Assembly (NCBI RefSeq): GCF_018070045.1
Contig: NZ_JAGPYK010000023.1
Span: 1 to 64,000 of the forward strand
Reading direction: 5' to 3'
From: Micromonospora sp. U21
GTDB taxonomy: Bacteria > Actinomycetota > Actinomycetes > Mycobacteriales > Micromonosporaceae
Length of the DNA stretch: 64,000 nucleotides
The number at the start of each line of letters is the position of its first letter. The first letter of the stretch is position 1. A program made the translations under genes and the position numbers. This document shows, piece by piece, positions 49,813 to 58,990 of this stretch. Below the pieces are notes generated by a model that saw nothing but the letters and a program-made list of their open reading frames with translations, did no database searches and had not been told where the DNA came from.

Positions 49813-50610
49813 GTGGCGATATTAGGGCCAACGACCAGCAAGACGGTGACGTCCAAGGACGGCACCCCGATCGCCTACGAGCAGGCGGGCACCGGACCCG
49901 CGCTCATCCTGGTGGACGCCGCCGGGCACTACCGCGAACTCAGCTCGTTTGGCGGGATGATCGGCCTGCTCGCGGCTGACTTCACCGTCTACCACTACGA
50001 TCGGCGCGGTCGCGGGGACAGCGCGGACACCCAGCCGTACGCCGTGGAGCGCGAAATCGACGACCTCGCCGCGCTCATCGACGAAGCCGGCGGCTCGGCC
50101 TTTCTCTATGGCTTTTCTTCGGGCGGCTTGGTCGCCCTGCACGCTGCCGCGAGCGGACTCACGATTCCCAGGCTGGCGCTTCTCGAGCCGCCGATCGAGA
50201 CCAACGAGGATCGTTCGGCACAGGCGGCCTTCACCGCCGAACTCGCCGAGCTGCTAGCGGCGAGAGGCCGTGCGGCCGCAGTGGACTACTTCCTGACCGG
50301 CATCGGCGTTCCCGGCGAGATCATCGCCGGCATGCGCGAGGATCAGTCCTGGTCAGCGATGGAGGCGGTCGCGCATACCCTGGTCTACGACTGCATGGTC
50401 AGCGAGGCCACCTCGTTCCAACTCCTCGCATCGGTGCGCGTGCCGACCCTCGTCCTGGGCAGCGAGGGAAGCGGTGACGATCTCACCGGAATGGCCACCG
50501 CAGTTGCCAAGACGTTGCCCAAGGGCTTCCACCGCAGCCTGCCCGGTGGATGGCATGGCGTTCCTGACGACGTCCTCGCGCCAGTGTTGACCGAGTTCTT
50601 CAAGCGCTGA
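49813..50610 (+). CDS. Alpha/beta hydrolase
   Basis: 265 residues if the GTG at 49813 is used, which has GGGGAG 7 bases upstream; an ATG at 49792 is in frame but touches the operator and lacks a ribosome site. The fold is clear: TPIAYEQAGTGPALILVDAA, VYHYDRRGRGDSADTQPYAV, and the nucleophile elbow AFLYGFSSGGLVALHAAASG with the catalytic Ser in GFSSG. Then come PTLVLGSEGSGDDL and GGWHGVPDDVLAPVL with the catalytic His. The TetR regulator next door probably controls it; such pairs often handle small toxic esters, lactones or xenobiotics. Confidence 0.85.
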   Translation: MAILGPTTSKTVTSKDGTPIAYEQAGTGPALILVDAAGHYRELSSFGGMIGLLAADFTVYHYDRRGRGDSADTQPYAVEREIDDLAALIDEAGGSAFLYGFSSGGLVALHAAASGLTIPRLALLEPPIETNEDRSAQAAFTAELAELLAARGRAAAVDYFLTGIGVPGEIIAGMREDQSWSAMEAVAHTLVYDCMVSEATSFQLLASVRVPTLVLGSEGSGDDLTGMATAVAKTLPKGFHRSLPGGWHGVPDDVLAPVLTEFFKR

Positions 50611-50779
50611 GTGACCCCGACAGACCTGGGCTGAGCGCGACCTCATCGCTCGTTCCGCTGCATTTCTGGGACTTGCGGGCGGTACCGACGCGCCGACCAT
50701 CCGGCCGATGTTCTGTCCGTGATCTTCGGGTTTGCCACGTGCCCGTCTCGAGCCACTGCCTCAGCCTGAAGGGATACCA

Positions 50780-51061
50780 ATGAGTGATCCGCACGTCCTA
50801 CGGCAGCTGGAGGCAGCACGCGAGCGCCTGGTCCGGGTGACGCCGAGGCAGGCGCTGCAGGCCCAGCAGCATGAGGTGTTCCTTGTAGACACTCGTCGGG
50901 AGTACCAGCGCCGTGCAGACGGCGATATTCCCGGGGCGATTGTGATAGAGCGTAACCAGCGACCCGGCAGGGGCGGACCGGGACCTTCGGCCTGGGCCCG
51001 CAGGCGGGGCTTCGCCGGGACCCGGGCGCCGTTGGGCGGGCGGTGTGTCAGCGACGGCTGA
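50780..51061 (+). pseudogene. Rhodanese-like protein, truncated
   Basis: MSDPHVLRQLEAARERLVRV and TPRQALQAQQHEVFLVDTRR, EYQRRADGDIPGAIVIERN match the first half of rhodanese-domain proteins of actinomycetes. After ERN the sequence becomes low-complexity (GRGGPGPSAWARRRGFAGTR) and ends at 51061. The half that carries the active Cys is missing. A good ribosome site (GAAGGGA) precedes the start. Confidence 0.65.
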
Positions 51062-52703
51062 CCTGCTCCTGCTTGGCTTCGATGCTGGCAGCCACGGTGG
51101 TCAGGAACTCGGCGGTTGCCTCGGGGTCTGCTGGCTTCGGCTCCGGCCGCACGCCGCTGCCCGTCGGGGTGGGGGTGAGGAAGACGGTGATGTCGGGTGC
51201 GGTGGGCGGCAGGGGCTTCATGTCGTGGAGGACGAGCATGTCGGCCACCAGGCAGGTGACCTCGCCGTCGGCGGTGCGGCCGATCCAGACCGGGTAGGAG
51301 CCGTCGCCTCTCCCGCTCGGGTAGGCGATCAGATTGGTGGCGCTGTTCGGATCGGCGATCTCCGTCTCCTTGTCGTCGTCCCAGGCGTCGCTCTGTTGCC
51401 GGTGCTCGTACGCTGCGGCGAGGGCGTCCCGCCCTGACGCGTCCAGGAATGCGCCCATGCCGGTGTCCACTCCGAAGCCGTAGAACTCGTCGTCGCCGAG
51501 CAGCCGTATGTCCTGCCCGGGACGGACCGCGAGTTCCCAGCTCGTGGTGGGCTTGTCGAGGATCCGCAGCATCGCGGCGGTCGTCTCGTTCCAGCCTTCG
51601 CTCTCCCACCGCATGCCGCCGATCAGCACCGGGTAGTCCCCGGCCGGGACCATCACCGTGAACGGCTCGTCGCTGCCGCGGAGGGTGCCGGGGTCGGCAG
51701 CGATCACCGCACCGGTGGGCAGCCGCAGCATTCTGGCGGGTTCGGGTTCGGTAACGATCGCGGTGCCGAGTTCGGTGTCTGAGAACCGACTGCCCGGGGT
51801 GAACATCGCCTGCAGATCGCGGGGACGCATGCCCGATGGAGCCCTCCACAGCGGCGTCGGGGCCTCCCGGTGCCCCTGATCTTCCTTGTGCCTGGCGGGT
51901 ACGAGCGTCACGTCGCCGGCGCCCCCCGCACTGCGTTTGAAACCGAGCATGCGGCCGTCCGCGTACGCCGTCCAGTCGCCGAACGGGGCCCTGCGCAGGG
52001 TGCGGTGCCGCTCCGGGATGTCGTGGCTGGTCTGGAAAAGGCCGTGATGGTCCAGCTGCACACCGGCGGTGTCACTGTCCGGTCGGGCCGTGAGGGTGAA
52101 GTGCCAGGCGCGCTCGGGGAATTCCGGCTCGTCCGCAGACGCATAGCGCCACTGCTCGTAGTGGCGCAGATCGAGCAGGCCCGGCTCGAGCTCGCGGTAG
52201 TCAAAGGCGCGGTCGCGGCGGCTGTGCTCGTCGAAGAGGAACAGGCCCAGGTAATGGCGCCCCCAGTCGATCTGCAGCAGCGCCCTCGGCCGTGCGTCGG
52301 CGGTGAGCAGCACCGCGTAAGGCTCTCCGGCCGAATCGCGCTTGCGCGCCGCGTCCACACTCATCACGCCGACGGGCTTCCGGCTCCCCGGATCCCATCC
52401 CGCGCAGTAGGTGACCTCGACCGCGCTCTCCTCGGCCACGCCCTGCTCCGCTCTCCCGATCGGTGACGAGCTGATCCGGACAGTAGCCGCCGCCACGGAG
52501 AGTCCGCTGACCAGCGCTAGGCAGGTCAGGAACACGAGACCGGTGCGCCGGAAGCCGTAAGCCTCGCCGGCCGACCCGAACTTGCGCAGACTTCTCCATG
52601 ACCCGCCGCGATCTGGAACTCCTCGGGCCCGGTCGGTCGCCCGAGCGTCACCGGCATCATGCTGGGTCGACATGACGTCATGATCCCATGGGTCTCCAGC
52701 CAT
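51048..52703 (-). CDS. Membrane-anchored DUF4241-like protein
   Basis: 551 residues using the ATG at 52703 (GGGAG 9 bases before). The N-terminal 60 residues are polar and cytoplasmic, then one membrane helix (TGLVFLTCLALVSGLSVAAA) and a large outer part. The second half carries the DUF4241 pattern: LPTGAVIAADPGTLRGSDEP, FTVMVPAGDYPVLIGGM, DDEFYGFGVDTGMGAFLDA and LIAYPSGRGDGSYPVWIGRT. The function of DUF4241 is not known to me; the domain is found in proteins near toxin-immunity genes. The end overlaps the truncated rhodanese frame of the other strand. Confidence 0.65.
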   Translation of the reverse strand: MAGDPWDHDVMSTQHDAGDARATDRARGVPDRGGSWRSLRKFGSAGEAYGFRRTGLVFLTCLALVSGLSVAAATVRISSSPIGRAEQGVAEESAVEVTYCAGWDPGSRKPVGVMSVDAARKRDSAGEPYAVLLTADARPRALLQIDWGRHYLGLFLFDEHSRRDRAFDYRELEPGLLDLRHYEQWRYASADEPEFPERAWHFTLTARPDSDTAGVQLDHHGLFQTSHDIPERHRTLRRAPFGDWTAYADGRMLGFKRSAGGAGDVTLVPARHKEDQGHREAPTPLWRAPSGMRPRDLQAMFTPGSRFSDTELGTAIVTEPEPARMLRLPTGAVIAADPGTLRGSDEPFTVMVPAGDYPVLIGGMRWESEGWNETTAAMLRILDKPTTSWELAVRPGQDIRLLGDDEFYGFGVDTGMGAFLDASGRDALAAAYEHRQQSDAWDDDKETEIADPNSATNLIAYPSGRGDGSYPVWIGRTADGEVTCLVADMLVLHDMKPLPPTAPDITVFLTPTPTGSGVRPEPKPADPEATAEFLTTVAASIEAKQEQVSRR

Positions 52704-52788
52704 CCACTCGGCTCCCGCCGCCGCAGACACGACCGCTTCTGGCGATGCGAGCGCCGAGACGGGCTGTACCGCATACAGTAAGCTCGTT

Positions 52789-53079
52789 TCACTGCCGCTC
52801 GAACTCGTCAGCCGTAATTTCCCACTCGGCCCACTCTTCGAACTCGTCGAGTTGCCCCTGCCCGAGGCCACCGAACCGGTCCTCACGGTGAGCCGGCCCG
52901 TAACGCATGACAGGCCCCGAGTCGTACACCTCAACCTGGCGCACCGGCCAGCCGTCCTCCGCGGTCTCGAAGTAGTACGTTGCGTAGCCCCAGATGTCGA
53001 ACTCGTCGCCCCGCGATTCATTCCACCGGCGACGGAAGTAACGGCTCACCACGAAAGGCTTCTGTCCTGGCTTGGCCAC
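52789..53079 (-). CDS. DUF6881 family small protein
   Basis: 96 residues: FVVSRYFRRRWNESRGDEFD, IWGYATYYFETAEDGWPVRQ, VEVYDSGPVMRYGPAHREDR and LDEFEEWAEWEITADEFERQ. This acidic, tryptophan-rich pattern is that of DUF6881. Its gene is 34 bases from the next upstream gene (DUF4240), so both may be co-transcribed. The role is unknown; small acidic proteins of this kind are often found among immunity genes. Confidence 0.75.
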   Translation of the reverse strand: MAKPGQKPFVVSRYFRRRWNESRGDEFDIWGYATYYFETAEDGWPVRQVEVYDSGPVMRYGPAHREDRFGGLGQGQLDEFEEWAEWEITADEFERQ

Positions 53080-53113
53080 GCCGTCTCCAAGCGTCGGGGC
53101 TCAGCTGCCGAGA

Positions 53114-53704
53114 TCAATCCTCGCCGCGGTCGAGGAACAACTCGGCCAGCCGGGGCAGCCGACGCCGCATCTCGTCATCGTCATCAAAGTCGAAGTCCTC
53201 ACCCATGTCGGGCTCGCGGGCCTCGTCGATGCCGACCGCAACGTGCTGGCGGGCCTTCATCGCCTCGTAGAAGGCATGGTCGTCACCCGTGACCTGCTCG
53301 TAGGCCTCGCTGGCTACGTAGTTCACCGACTCGGCGAACAGCGCACCGTCGTCTTCCTCGGCCGCCGCTTGTCGTATCACGGGATGGTCAGCCAGTGCCT
53401 CGGGGGAGGCCAGGACACGTTCGTACCACTCGCGCCCTAGCGCGATGACTCCCGCCCGGAAATCCATGAAGCTGTCGTCCGAGCATCCCCCGCCGATCAG
53501 GTACGCAGCCGCCCACACGTCCCAGCGATAGAGGGCGCCATGGAGCTGATCGAACAGCTCCTGGAACTCGAGGATGCCCTCCGGTGATGTTGCCGCCAAT
53601 CGCGTCACCAGTGCCGCGGCAACGGCCTCACCGTCATCGCCGGTCCGCCCATCGAGTCCCGCCCCGGCCGACTCCACCACCGCCCAAAACTCGCCAACGT
53701 TCAC
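53114..53704 (-). CDS. DUF4240 family protein
   Basis: 196 residues from the GTG at 53704, chosen because the family begins with NVGEFWAVVESAGAGLDGRT; the open frame extends 35 codons upstream. It continues FQELFDQLHGALYRWDVWAA, AYLIGGGCSDDSFMDFRAGV, IALGREWYERVLASPEALAD and VASEAYEQV, the usual DUF4240 (WGR-associated) pattern. The C-terminus is strongly acidic (DMGEDFDFDDDDEMRRRLPR). The function is unknown. Confidence 0.75.
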   Translation of the reverse strand: MNVGEFWAVVESAGAGLDGRTGDDGEAVAAALVTRLAATSPEGILEFQELFDQLHGALYRWDVWAAAYLIGGGCSDDSFMDFRAGVIALGREWYERVLASPEALADHPVIRQAAAEEDDGALFAESVNYVASEAYEQVTGDDHAFYEAMKARQHVAVGIDEAREPDMGEDFDFDDDDEMRRRLPRLAELFLDRGED

Positions 53705-53862
53705 GGCGCGAGAGTCTCCCACGGCCGACCGACACAACTCATGCCTGTCGACCCAGGCACCGGTCGCGAGCAGCCGCTCAGGCATTTCCGACCCTGAGCA
53801 TCCGCTCATGCCGCCGACCGAGCGTCACGCGCCGCCGCAGGTGGTTGGTGCGGTGGAACACG

Positions 53863-54297
53863 TCACCCGGCGAAATCCTCGCCGGGCTGCGGAGACATCG
53901 ACGATTCAGGGGCCATCCGCTGGTAGCCGCACTCATCGTGTACCCAATGATCAAGGTAGGCCGCCCTGTCCACTCGCGAATACACGACCGCAAGCCATTC
54001 GGCTGCCGCCTGCTTCATGTGTCGGACCGCAGCGGCGTCCTGGTCCGGCGATCCCCTTCCAGGAGCGTCCATCTCATCTGTCAGTGCTCCCCAGATGAGG
54101 TTGAGCGCGGTCGGTATGTCAGGTAGGTACTCGCCTTCGGGGGTATCGGACATAGCGCTCATGGCCAGCCCCTGAAACTCGAGACCCGCGTCGTAGGTGG
54201 GCCAGCCCTCTTCGACATCGAGCACGAGGCGTGCCTGGTCAGCAGTTACTCCCAGGAAGCCTTCGGGCCCGTGTTCCGGATGCCAGCGACCTGCCAT
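53863..54297 (-). CDS. Hypothetical acidic protein
   Basis: 144 residues: MAGRWHPEHGPEGFLGVTAD, then LDVEEGWPTYDAGLEFQGLA and IPTALNLIWGALTDEMDAPG. It is acidic (many Asp/Glu) and the C-terminal half is helical (VRHMKQAAAEWLAVVYSRVD). No family was recognised. It lies in a run of small genes on the same strand without tight coupling. Confidence 0.5.
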   Translation of the reverse strand: MAGRWHPEHGPEGFLGVTADQARLVLDVEEGWPTYDAGLEFQGLAMSAMSDTPEGEYLPDIPTALNLIWGALTDEMDAPGRGSPDQDAAAVRHMKQAAAEWLAVVYSRVDRAAYLDHWVHDECGYQRMAPESSMSPQPGEDFAG

Positions 54298-54426
54298 GAC
54301 AAAGACGCTACGCCGGCTCTCAAGGCCGTCGAGCCGGGCTGCTCCTTCTGCCGGACGCGCGAAGCCTAAATCGCGGTAGGTGGACTCATCTGCCGCCGTT
54401 CGTGCGCTCGGCCTGTTCGCCGGCCG

Positions 54427-54870
54427 TCACGGTTGCGTGGATTGCGTTGGATCGCCGCCGTAGAGGGCTGCGAAGACGCGGTCCCGCAGGATCTCGTACT
54501 GCTGACGGCATCGCCGAGGTGGGCCCGGCGGGCGTTGCTGGACTTGACCGCCGACAACGACTTCCGGTGGCTGGAACTGGTCAGCTGTCAGGTCGACCTC
54601 GCGGCCGTCGGCCAATCGATTCCAGTAGTGGTAGCCGACCTTGGCGTCTCCGGTGAGGACCTCCCCGAGGATCAGCTCTCCGCCGAGCAGGTCCTGAATG
54701 ATCAAGGCAGTCACCCCGCATTGACCACGGGCTGCGTTGCCGGCGTGCCAATCCTGCACATCGTGCGGGTCGCAGGTATCCGCTCCCCAGCCGCCGCGCA
54801 GTACCGGCCGCAGCATCTCCAGGTCAATCGCGAGGGGGATTGATCGTTGGTCGCGCTCTTCAGGCGTCAC
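54427..54870 (-). CDS. YunG-like family protein
   Basis: 147 residues. The pattern ARGQCGVTALIIQDLLGGEL, ILGEVLTGDAKVGYHYWNRL and ADGREVDLTADQF resembles YunG-type proteins, where a Cys, a His and an Asp in these three blocks suggest a papain-like/transglutaminase-type catalytic triad. The latter is inference from spacing. It is near DUF4240 and other small genes of unknown function. Confidence 0.6.
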   Translation of the reverse strand: MTPEERDQRSIPLAIDLEMLRPVLRGGWGADTCDPHDVQDWHAGNAARGQCGVTALIIQDLLGGELILGEVLTGDAKVGYHYWNRLADGREVDLTADQFQPPEVVVGGQVQQRPPGPPRRCRQQYEILRDRVFAALYGGDPTQSTQP

Positions 54871-55029
54871 CCAGGAAGGGTCGGCCCTCGACCGGGTCGA
54901 GAGTCAAGAAATACCCCGCCTCGGGTCCTGGCCGGCCGAACGGCGCCACTAGCGGGCGCGCTCATCTGCCGCGGTTCGGGAGCGCTGTCTGGCCGAAGGC
55001 TCTGCTCCTGCTACACACGGTCCGTGGGG

Positions 55030-55509
55030 ATGGACATCTATGACCAGCACGAGCGGGACGCCGACCAGCACCTGGCCGCCTACGGTTTGCGGGTCGGCGC
55101 TGACCAGGTCTCGATCGTGCGGGATGTCCTCGTGCGCGAAACCCGGCGCGAGGCGGAAACCTACTCTGGAACGGGCACCGTACCCGGCAACACGCAGTTG
55201 ATGCGGATGTGCGCCGTCCAGCTGTGGCACGTCGGCGCCGTCGAGGACGCGCTGTTGGTTCACCGCGCTCGCGGCACCAGTATGGACGCGACCGGCGCCA
55301 TCGACGCGGAACTGATGCTGGGGGCGGGCGTCGCCAGAACCAAGGAGTATCTCACCACCGTATGCACCGAGGAAGCCCGAGAGATCCTCGATGTGATCAA
55401 TTGGGTGGAGGAGTCGTACGACCCCGGAATCTACGCAGCTTTCCTCGACGGGTACTACCGAGCTGGCTCCCACGGCGAACATTCTGGCCAGGGCTTCATG
55501 CCAGCCTGA
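55030..55509 (+). CDS. Hypothetical protein
   Basis: 159 residues from the ATG at 55030 (GTGGGG just upstream). It is helical throughout: YDQHERDADQHLAAYGLRVG, VSIVRDVLVRETRREAETYS, LMRMCAVQLWHVGAVEDALL and EEAREILDVINWVEESYDPG. No family was recognised. Confidence 0.5.
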   Translation: MDIYDQHERDADQHLAAYGLRVGADQVSIVRDVLVRETRREAETYSGTGTVPGNTQLMRMCAVQLWHVGAVEDALLVHRARGTSMDATGAIDAELMLGAGVARTKEYLTTVCTEEAREILDVINWVEESYDPGIYAAFLDGYYRAGSHGEHSGQGFMPA

Positions 55510-55525
55510 GAGTCTTCGGCTGCTC

Positions 55526-56086
55526 CTACGGTGCTGACTCTCGATGCCATGTCTCGGCGAGGAGGGCGTAGGTGTAACCGTCCACCCAGCCCAGTTCGGC
55601 GTGCCAGGAATCGCCGACGCCGTGCTGCTCACGACGCATGCCGACCTTCTCGAGGATTCGCACCGAGGCGAGGTTGTCCGCGAAGCAACCGGCGGTGATT
55701 CTCCGAACCCCCAGCCGGTCGAATGCGTGCGCCACCATCGCGGTGACCGCCTCGGTCGCGTAGCCGTGGCCGCCGTAGGCTGGATCGAAGATGTAGCCGA
55801 GCTGGGCCTCGGTCCGTGGTGGCATGCCGGGTTGACCCATGCCGTCGACGACGTCGAGCGAGACGGTTCCGATCACCACGCCGTCGAGCGTGGCCGCCAT
55901 GCTGTGGTCGTCGGGGTCTGCGGCCGCGCGTCGCCATGCCGCGCGCAAGGATGCAGGGTCGACCTGCGTGCGGAGTAGCCAGCGCGTGACCTGCGGCAGA
56001 TTCCGGTATTCCAGGATCCGGTCGACGTCCTCGTCCCGCACCGGGCGAAGCTCGAGGCGTTCAGTGCGTACGGTGGTGTTCTCCAT
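55526..56086 (-). CDS. GNAT-family N-acetyltransferase (RimJ/RimL-like)
   Basis: 186 residues from the ATG at 56086. The start VRTERLELRPVRDEDVDRIL and EYRNLPQVTRWLL is that of RimJ/RimL-type enzymes. The acetyl-CoA site reads LGYIFDPAYGGHGYATEAVT and AMVAHAFDRLGVRRITAGCF, and ADNLASVRILEKVGMRREQH closes the fold. The substrate may be a protein N-terminus or a small molecule. Confidence 0.88.
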   Translation of the reverse strand: MENTTVRTERLELRPVRDEDVDRILEYRNLPQVTRWLLRTQVDPASLRAAWRRAAADPDDHSMAATLDGVVIGTVSLDVVDGMGQPGMPPRTEAQLGYIFDPAYGGHGYATEAVTAMVAHAFDRLGVRRITAGCFADNLASVRILEKVGMRREQHGVGDSWHAELGWVDGYTYALLAETWHRESAP

Positions 56087-56455
56087 GAGGTGGGACGCTA
56101 GTGGACGCACTCCGGCGAGACGCCCGAATATCGGGCCGCCCGGCCCGACATGGCGCACTATCTGGTGGCCCCGCCCCGTGTCCTCGGCAGCACAGGACGC
56201 ACGCTCATGCCGCTCCGGGTGAACTGGCGTTCATCGCTGCTGCTGGCGCGCGGTGATGCATGGCTACCTCGTCTGCCTCCGCTGCCAGCGTTTTACCGGC
56301 CGATCAGCTCGTTCTGCGCGCCGCGGTGTCGGCCTTCCTGAGCCGCTACCGTGGCAGACTCGCGTTGAGGGACGATAGAACCTCAATTTCGGTTCAGAAC
56401 ACGAACGCGATCCCGAGCTGCGAGGGCCCGGTGAGGTCGGCCGTAGGATCTGGGA
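56087..56455. other. Intergenic region, 369 bp
   Basis: It separates divergent genes and should hold both promoters. I see no clear operator or RNA gene. Confidence 0.5.
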
Positions 56456-58000
56456 GTGGCCGACTTGAATGACGCAGATCATCGAAGTCCCGCATCCGGG
56501 ACCAGTTGGACGAGGTTGTTCGTCAGCCACTGTCAGTACGAGGTGTCCGCCGTGCCGGGCGCGTCCGGCATGGGGATCTACACCTTCGGCGACGACCTCA
56601 TACACGTCGTCGGGCCGTCTCAGTTCACCGGCTTCTGCGGCATACACACCGGTTGGATCGAGGCGCGTGTGCGTGTCCTGCCCGGGCCTCCCACGGCAGT
56701 CGACGTCGGCTGGGACGCGATCAGTGAGGCGACCCTCTTCAGTCCCAGCGGCAGGCTGTCGGTCGTCGGCCTGATGGGCGGCACCGCGGAAGCCCTCACC
56801 GACGTCGCTGTCCCGCGCGGGTTGATCCGGGTGCGGGCGCACGCGCGCAACCGCCTGCACGAGACCGTACGCACCGACGACGACCTACCCGAGCGGCACG
56901 AGCTGCACATCTGGGCGGTCACCGAGGAGACGCCATGGCGCACCGTGCTGGCCGACCCGGGGGGCCGCGACTGGGAGCAGAAGCCGACGAAGGCCGCCGA
57001 GTGGGCGATGCTGTCACTGGTTCCGCGCCCGTCCGGCCGTCCGGCGATCCTGCCGCCGCTGCCACCTGACCCGTACGAGGACGACGCGGGCCTGTCCCGG
57101 GTGGCGGTGGTCCGCCACCGGCCCGCGCCGGTCGAGGTCCCGGCGGGAGTGCTGCCCGCCGGCGACCTTGAGGTCCGGCGCAAGCGGGTCGACGACGAGA
57201 CTCTGCTGTGGTCATGGTCCACCGCCGGCGAACCGATCTTCCCTCGCCCGCTGGCAACGCTGCCGGACAACGAGCCGAGTACCGTACGGCTGACGTCCGG
57301 CCCCGACGGCTTCACTGTGCGGCACGAGGGAGTGCTGGGCCGGCACGCCTTCGCCCTCGGCCTGATCTGGGACCACCTGCTCGACACCGCCGGGTCGCAT
57401 CCGTGGATGACGACGTTGCGAGGGCAGGCGGCCGAGGCGACCGCGTTGGCCGAGAAGTACCGCCGCCTGCAGGCCACGCGCGACGCCGAGCGGTGGGGAG
57501 GTGCTCCACCGTCGGACCGTGTCCGCGGACTCTTCGGCCAGGCGCAGTCCCTGGCCCGCATCGACCGCGGGCTGCTCGACCGCATCGACGCGCTGCCCGC
57601 CGCCCGCCAGCGGGAGGCAGCCTGCTGGGCGGCCCGCCGCGCGATACGGGTGGCAGGACTGGAGCAGATCGGGTGGATCGCCGACGCGCTCGCCGACGCC
57701 GAGGCCGACCGCCCACTGCCCCGATCCTTCACCGAGCAGAGCGGCGCCGCCGCGTTCAACCGGCTCCTGTCCGATCCCGAGGTGCCCCACACCACCGTCA
57801 CGCTGCACTTGGGTTCGACAGCATTCGGCACACGCCGCGTCACCGAGGTGCTCCAGCAGGCCGCCGCGTTCCCCGCACTGATGGCCCTGGCGAATGACGA
57901 TCCGCTGGCCGCTGCGATCGACGCCGTCTACAACGCGGCAATCGCCCACGGTGACGACCGTGACCGCTTCCTCACCGACGCACATATCGCCTTGCGCTGA
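56456..58000 (+). CDS. Hypothetical two-part protein
   Basis: 514 residues, no family recognised. The N-terminal 150 residues look like a beta-rich regulatory domain: TRLFVSHCQYEVSAVPGASG, GWIEARVRVLPGPPTAVDVG and RVRAHARNRLHETV, resembling domains of uncharacterised actinomycete proteins. A Pro-rich linker follows (RPAILPPLPPDPYEDDAG). The second half (DDETLLWSWSTAGEPIFPRP, IWDHLLDTAGSHPWMTTLRG, QREAACWAARRAIRVAGLEQ) is helical. The start near the GTG at 56456 is uncertain by a few codons. Confidence 0.55.
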   Translation: MADLNDADHRSPASGTSWTRLFVSHCQYEVSAVPGASGMGIYTFGDDLIHVVGPSQFTGFCGIHTGWIEARVRVLPGPPTAVDVGWDAISEATLFSPSGRLSVVGLMGGTAEALTDVAVPRGLIRVRAHARNRLHETVRTDDDLPERHELHIWAVTEETPWRTVLADPGGRDWEQKPTKAAEWAMLSLVPRPSGRPAILPPLPPDPYEDDAGLSRVAVVRHRPAPVEVPAGVLPAGDLEVRRKRVDDETLLWSWSTAGEPIFPRPLATLPDNEPSTVRLTSGPDGFTVRHEGVLGRHAFALGLIWDHLLDTAGSHPWMTTLRGQAAEATALAEKYRRLQATRDAERWGGAPPSDRVRGLFGQAQSLARIDRGLLDRIDALPAARQREAACWAARRAIRVAGLEQIGWIADALADAEADRPLPRSFTEQSGAAAFNRLLSDPEVPHTTVTLHLGSTAFGTRRVTEVLQQAAAFPALMALANDDPLAAAIDAVYNAAIAHGDDRDRFLTDAHIALR

Positions 58001-58211
58001 GCCTGGTTCGGCATGCGGAGTCGGAAGGCGGCACCCGAACGGCGCGACCCCGTGCGGACGCAGTCGACTGGAGTGTCGATTCAGCGGAGTCCTGCCTGCT
58101 GACGCCGACTTGACACCCAGAGATACCGTCAGCGAGACAGCCCTCGGGTCGACGAACGGCCCCGACCCGAACGCATGACGGAGCCGCACGCTCGCGCACT
58201 TCTAGCCGATA

Positions 58212-58790
58212 TCAGCGGACCTTCGACGCCTCGATGATGGTGGCGGTTCCTACCGCAGGCTGGCCCTCGTGCATGGTGATCGTCATGCCCGGCTGTAGGT
58301 GCTGCCAGAGGGCCGGGGACAGCGGGCCCAGGCGGACCGACCCCGTGGCGCCTGGTGACAACACTGGAGCGGACTCCACCCAGATGCGTGCCACGAGCAG
58401 ACCGGGGTCGCCCGCGGCCGTGTGCCGGCCGAGGTCCCACAGCGGTCGGAGGATGCCTTTGCCCGGGATCGGCGTTCGCCGGCCACCTTCGGCGGGCGAC
58501 AGGAGCCGCAACTCGGCACGGACGATGCCGTGGAGGCTCTCCCACCGGCCCCAGCGGCACCACGCCGCGACACCGGCGAGCCACATCAACTCGGCGCTAT
58601 CGATCAGCAGATCCCACCAAACGGTCGTCGGTCGCCAACCCGTGTCGAGGTCCATAAGGAGGTCGAGCGCGACCTCCCACTCGTCGTGATCGAGGTACTC
58701 GCGTACGTCGGCCACCGTCACGCCGGCCTCATTGACGACATCAACCGGGACCATGGCCGCCGCCCGAGCGAGCAGATCGACAACACCCAC
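58212..58790 (-). CDS. Hypothetical protein with a C-terminal beta-barrel-like domain
   Basis: About 192 residues if translation starts at the GTG at 58790; the frame is open to 58949 and the start is uncertain. The N-terminal part is helical (VADVREYLDHDEWEVALDLL). The C-terminal 90 residues resemble an elongation-factor-like barrel: LLVARIWVESAPVLSPGATG, SVRLGPLSPALWQHLQPGMT and ITMHEGQPAVGTATIIEASK. The GxPAVGTATI strand is similar to domain-II-type ends, but this is only a fold-level guess. Confidence 0.5.
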   Translation of the reverse strand: MGVVDLLARAAAMVPVDVVNEAGVTVADVREYLDHDEWEVALDLLMDLDTGWRPTTVWWDLLIDSAELMWLAGVAAWCRWGRWESLHGIVRAELRLLSPAEGGRRTPIPGKGILRPLWDLGRHTAAGDPGLLVARIWVESAPVLSPGATGSVRLGPLSPALWQHLQPGMTITMHEGQPAVGTATIIEASKVR

Positions 58791-58990
58791 TCGCGGATTA
58801 TTCAACGTCGCCGCAGTATCAGCGAAGCGGCTCCCACCGGCGCACGGATCTGCCGCTGATCGTTCGTCAGGCTGTGTAACGGAGCGGCTCGGGCGTGGGT
58901 ACGTCCGGCTGCGCGACGTAGTCGGCGCACGTCGCCAGCTCCCGCGCATGCAGCGTGGCTGCCACGGAAGTGACGCTTGGGTGCGGCCTG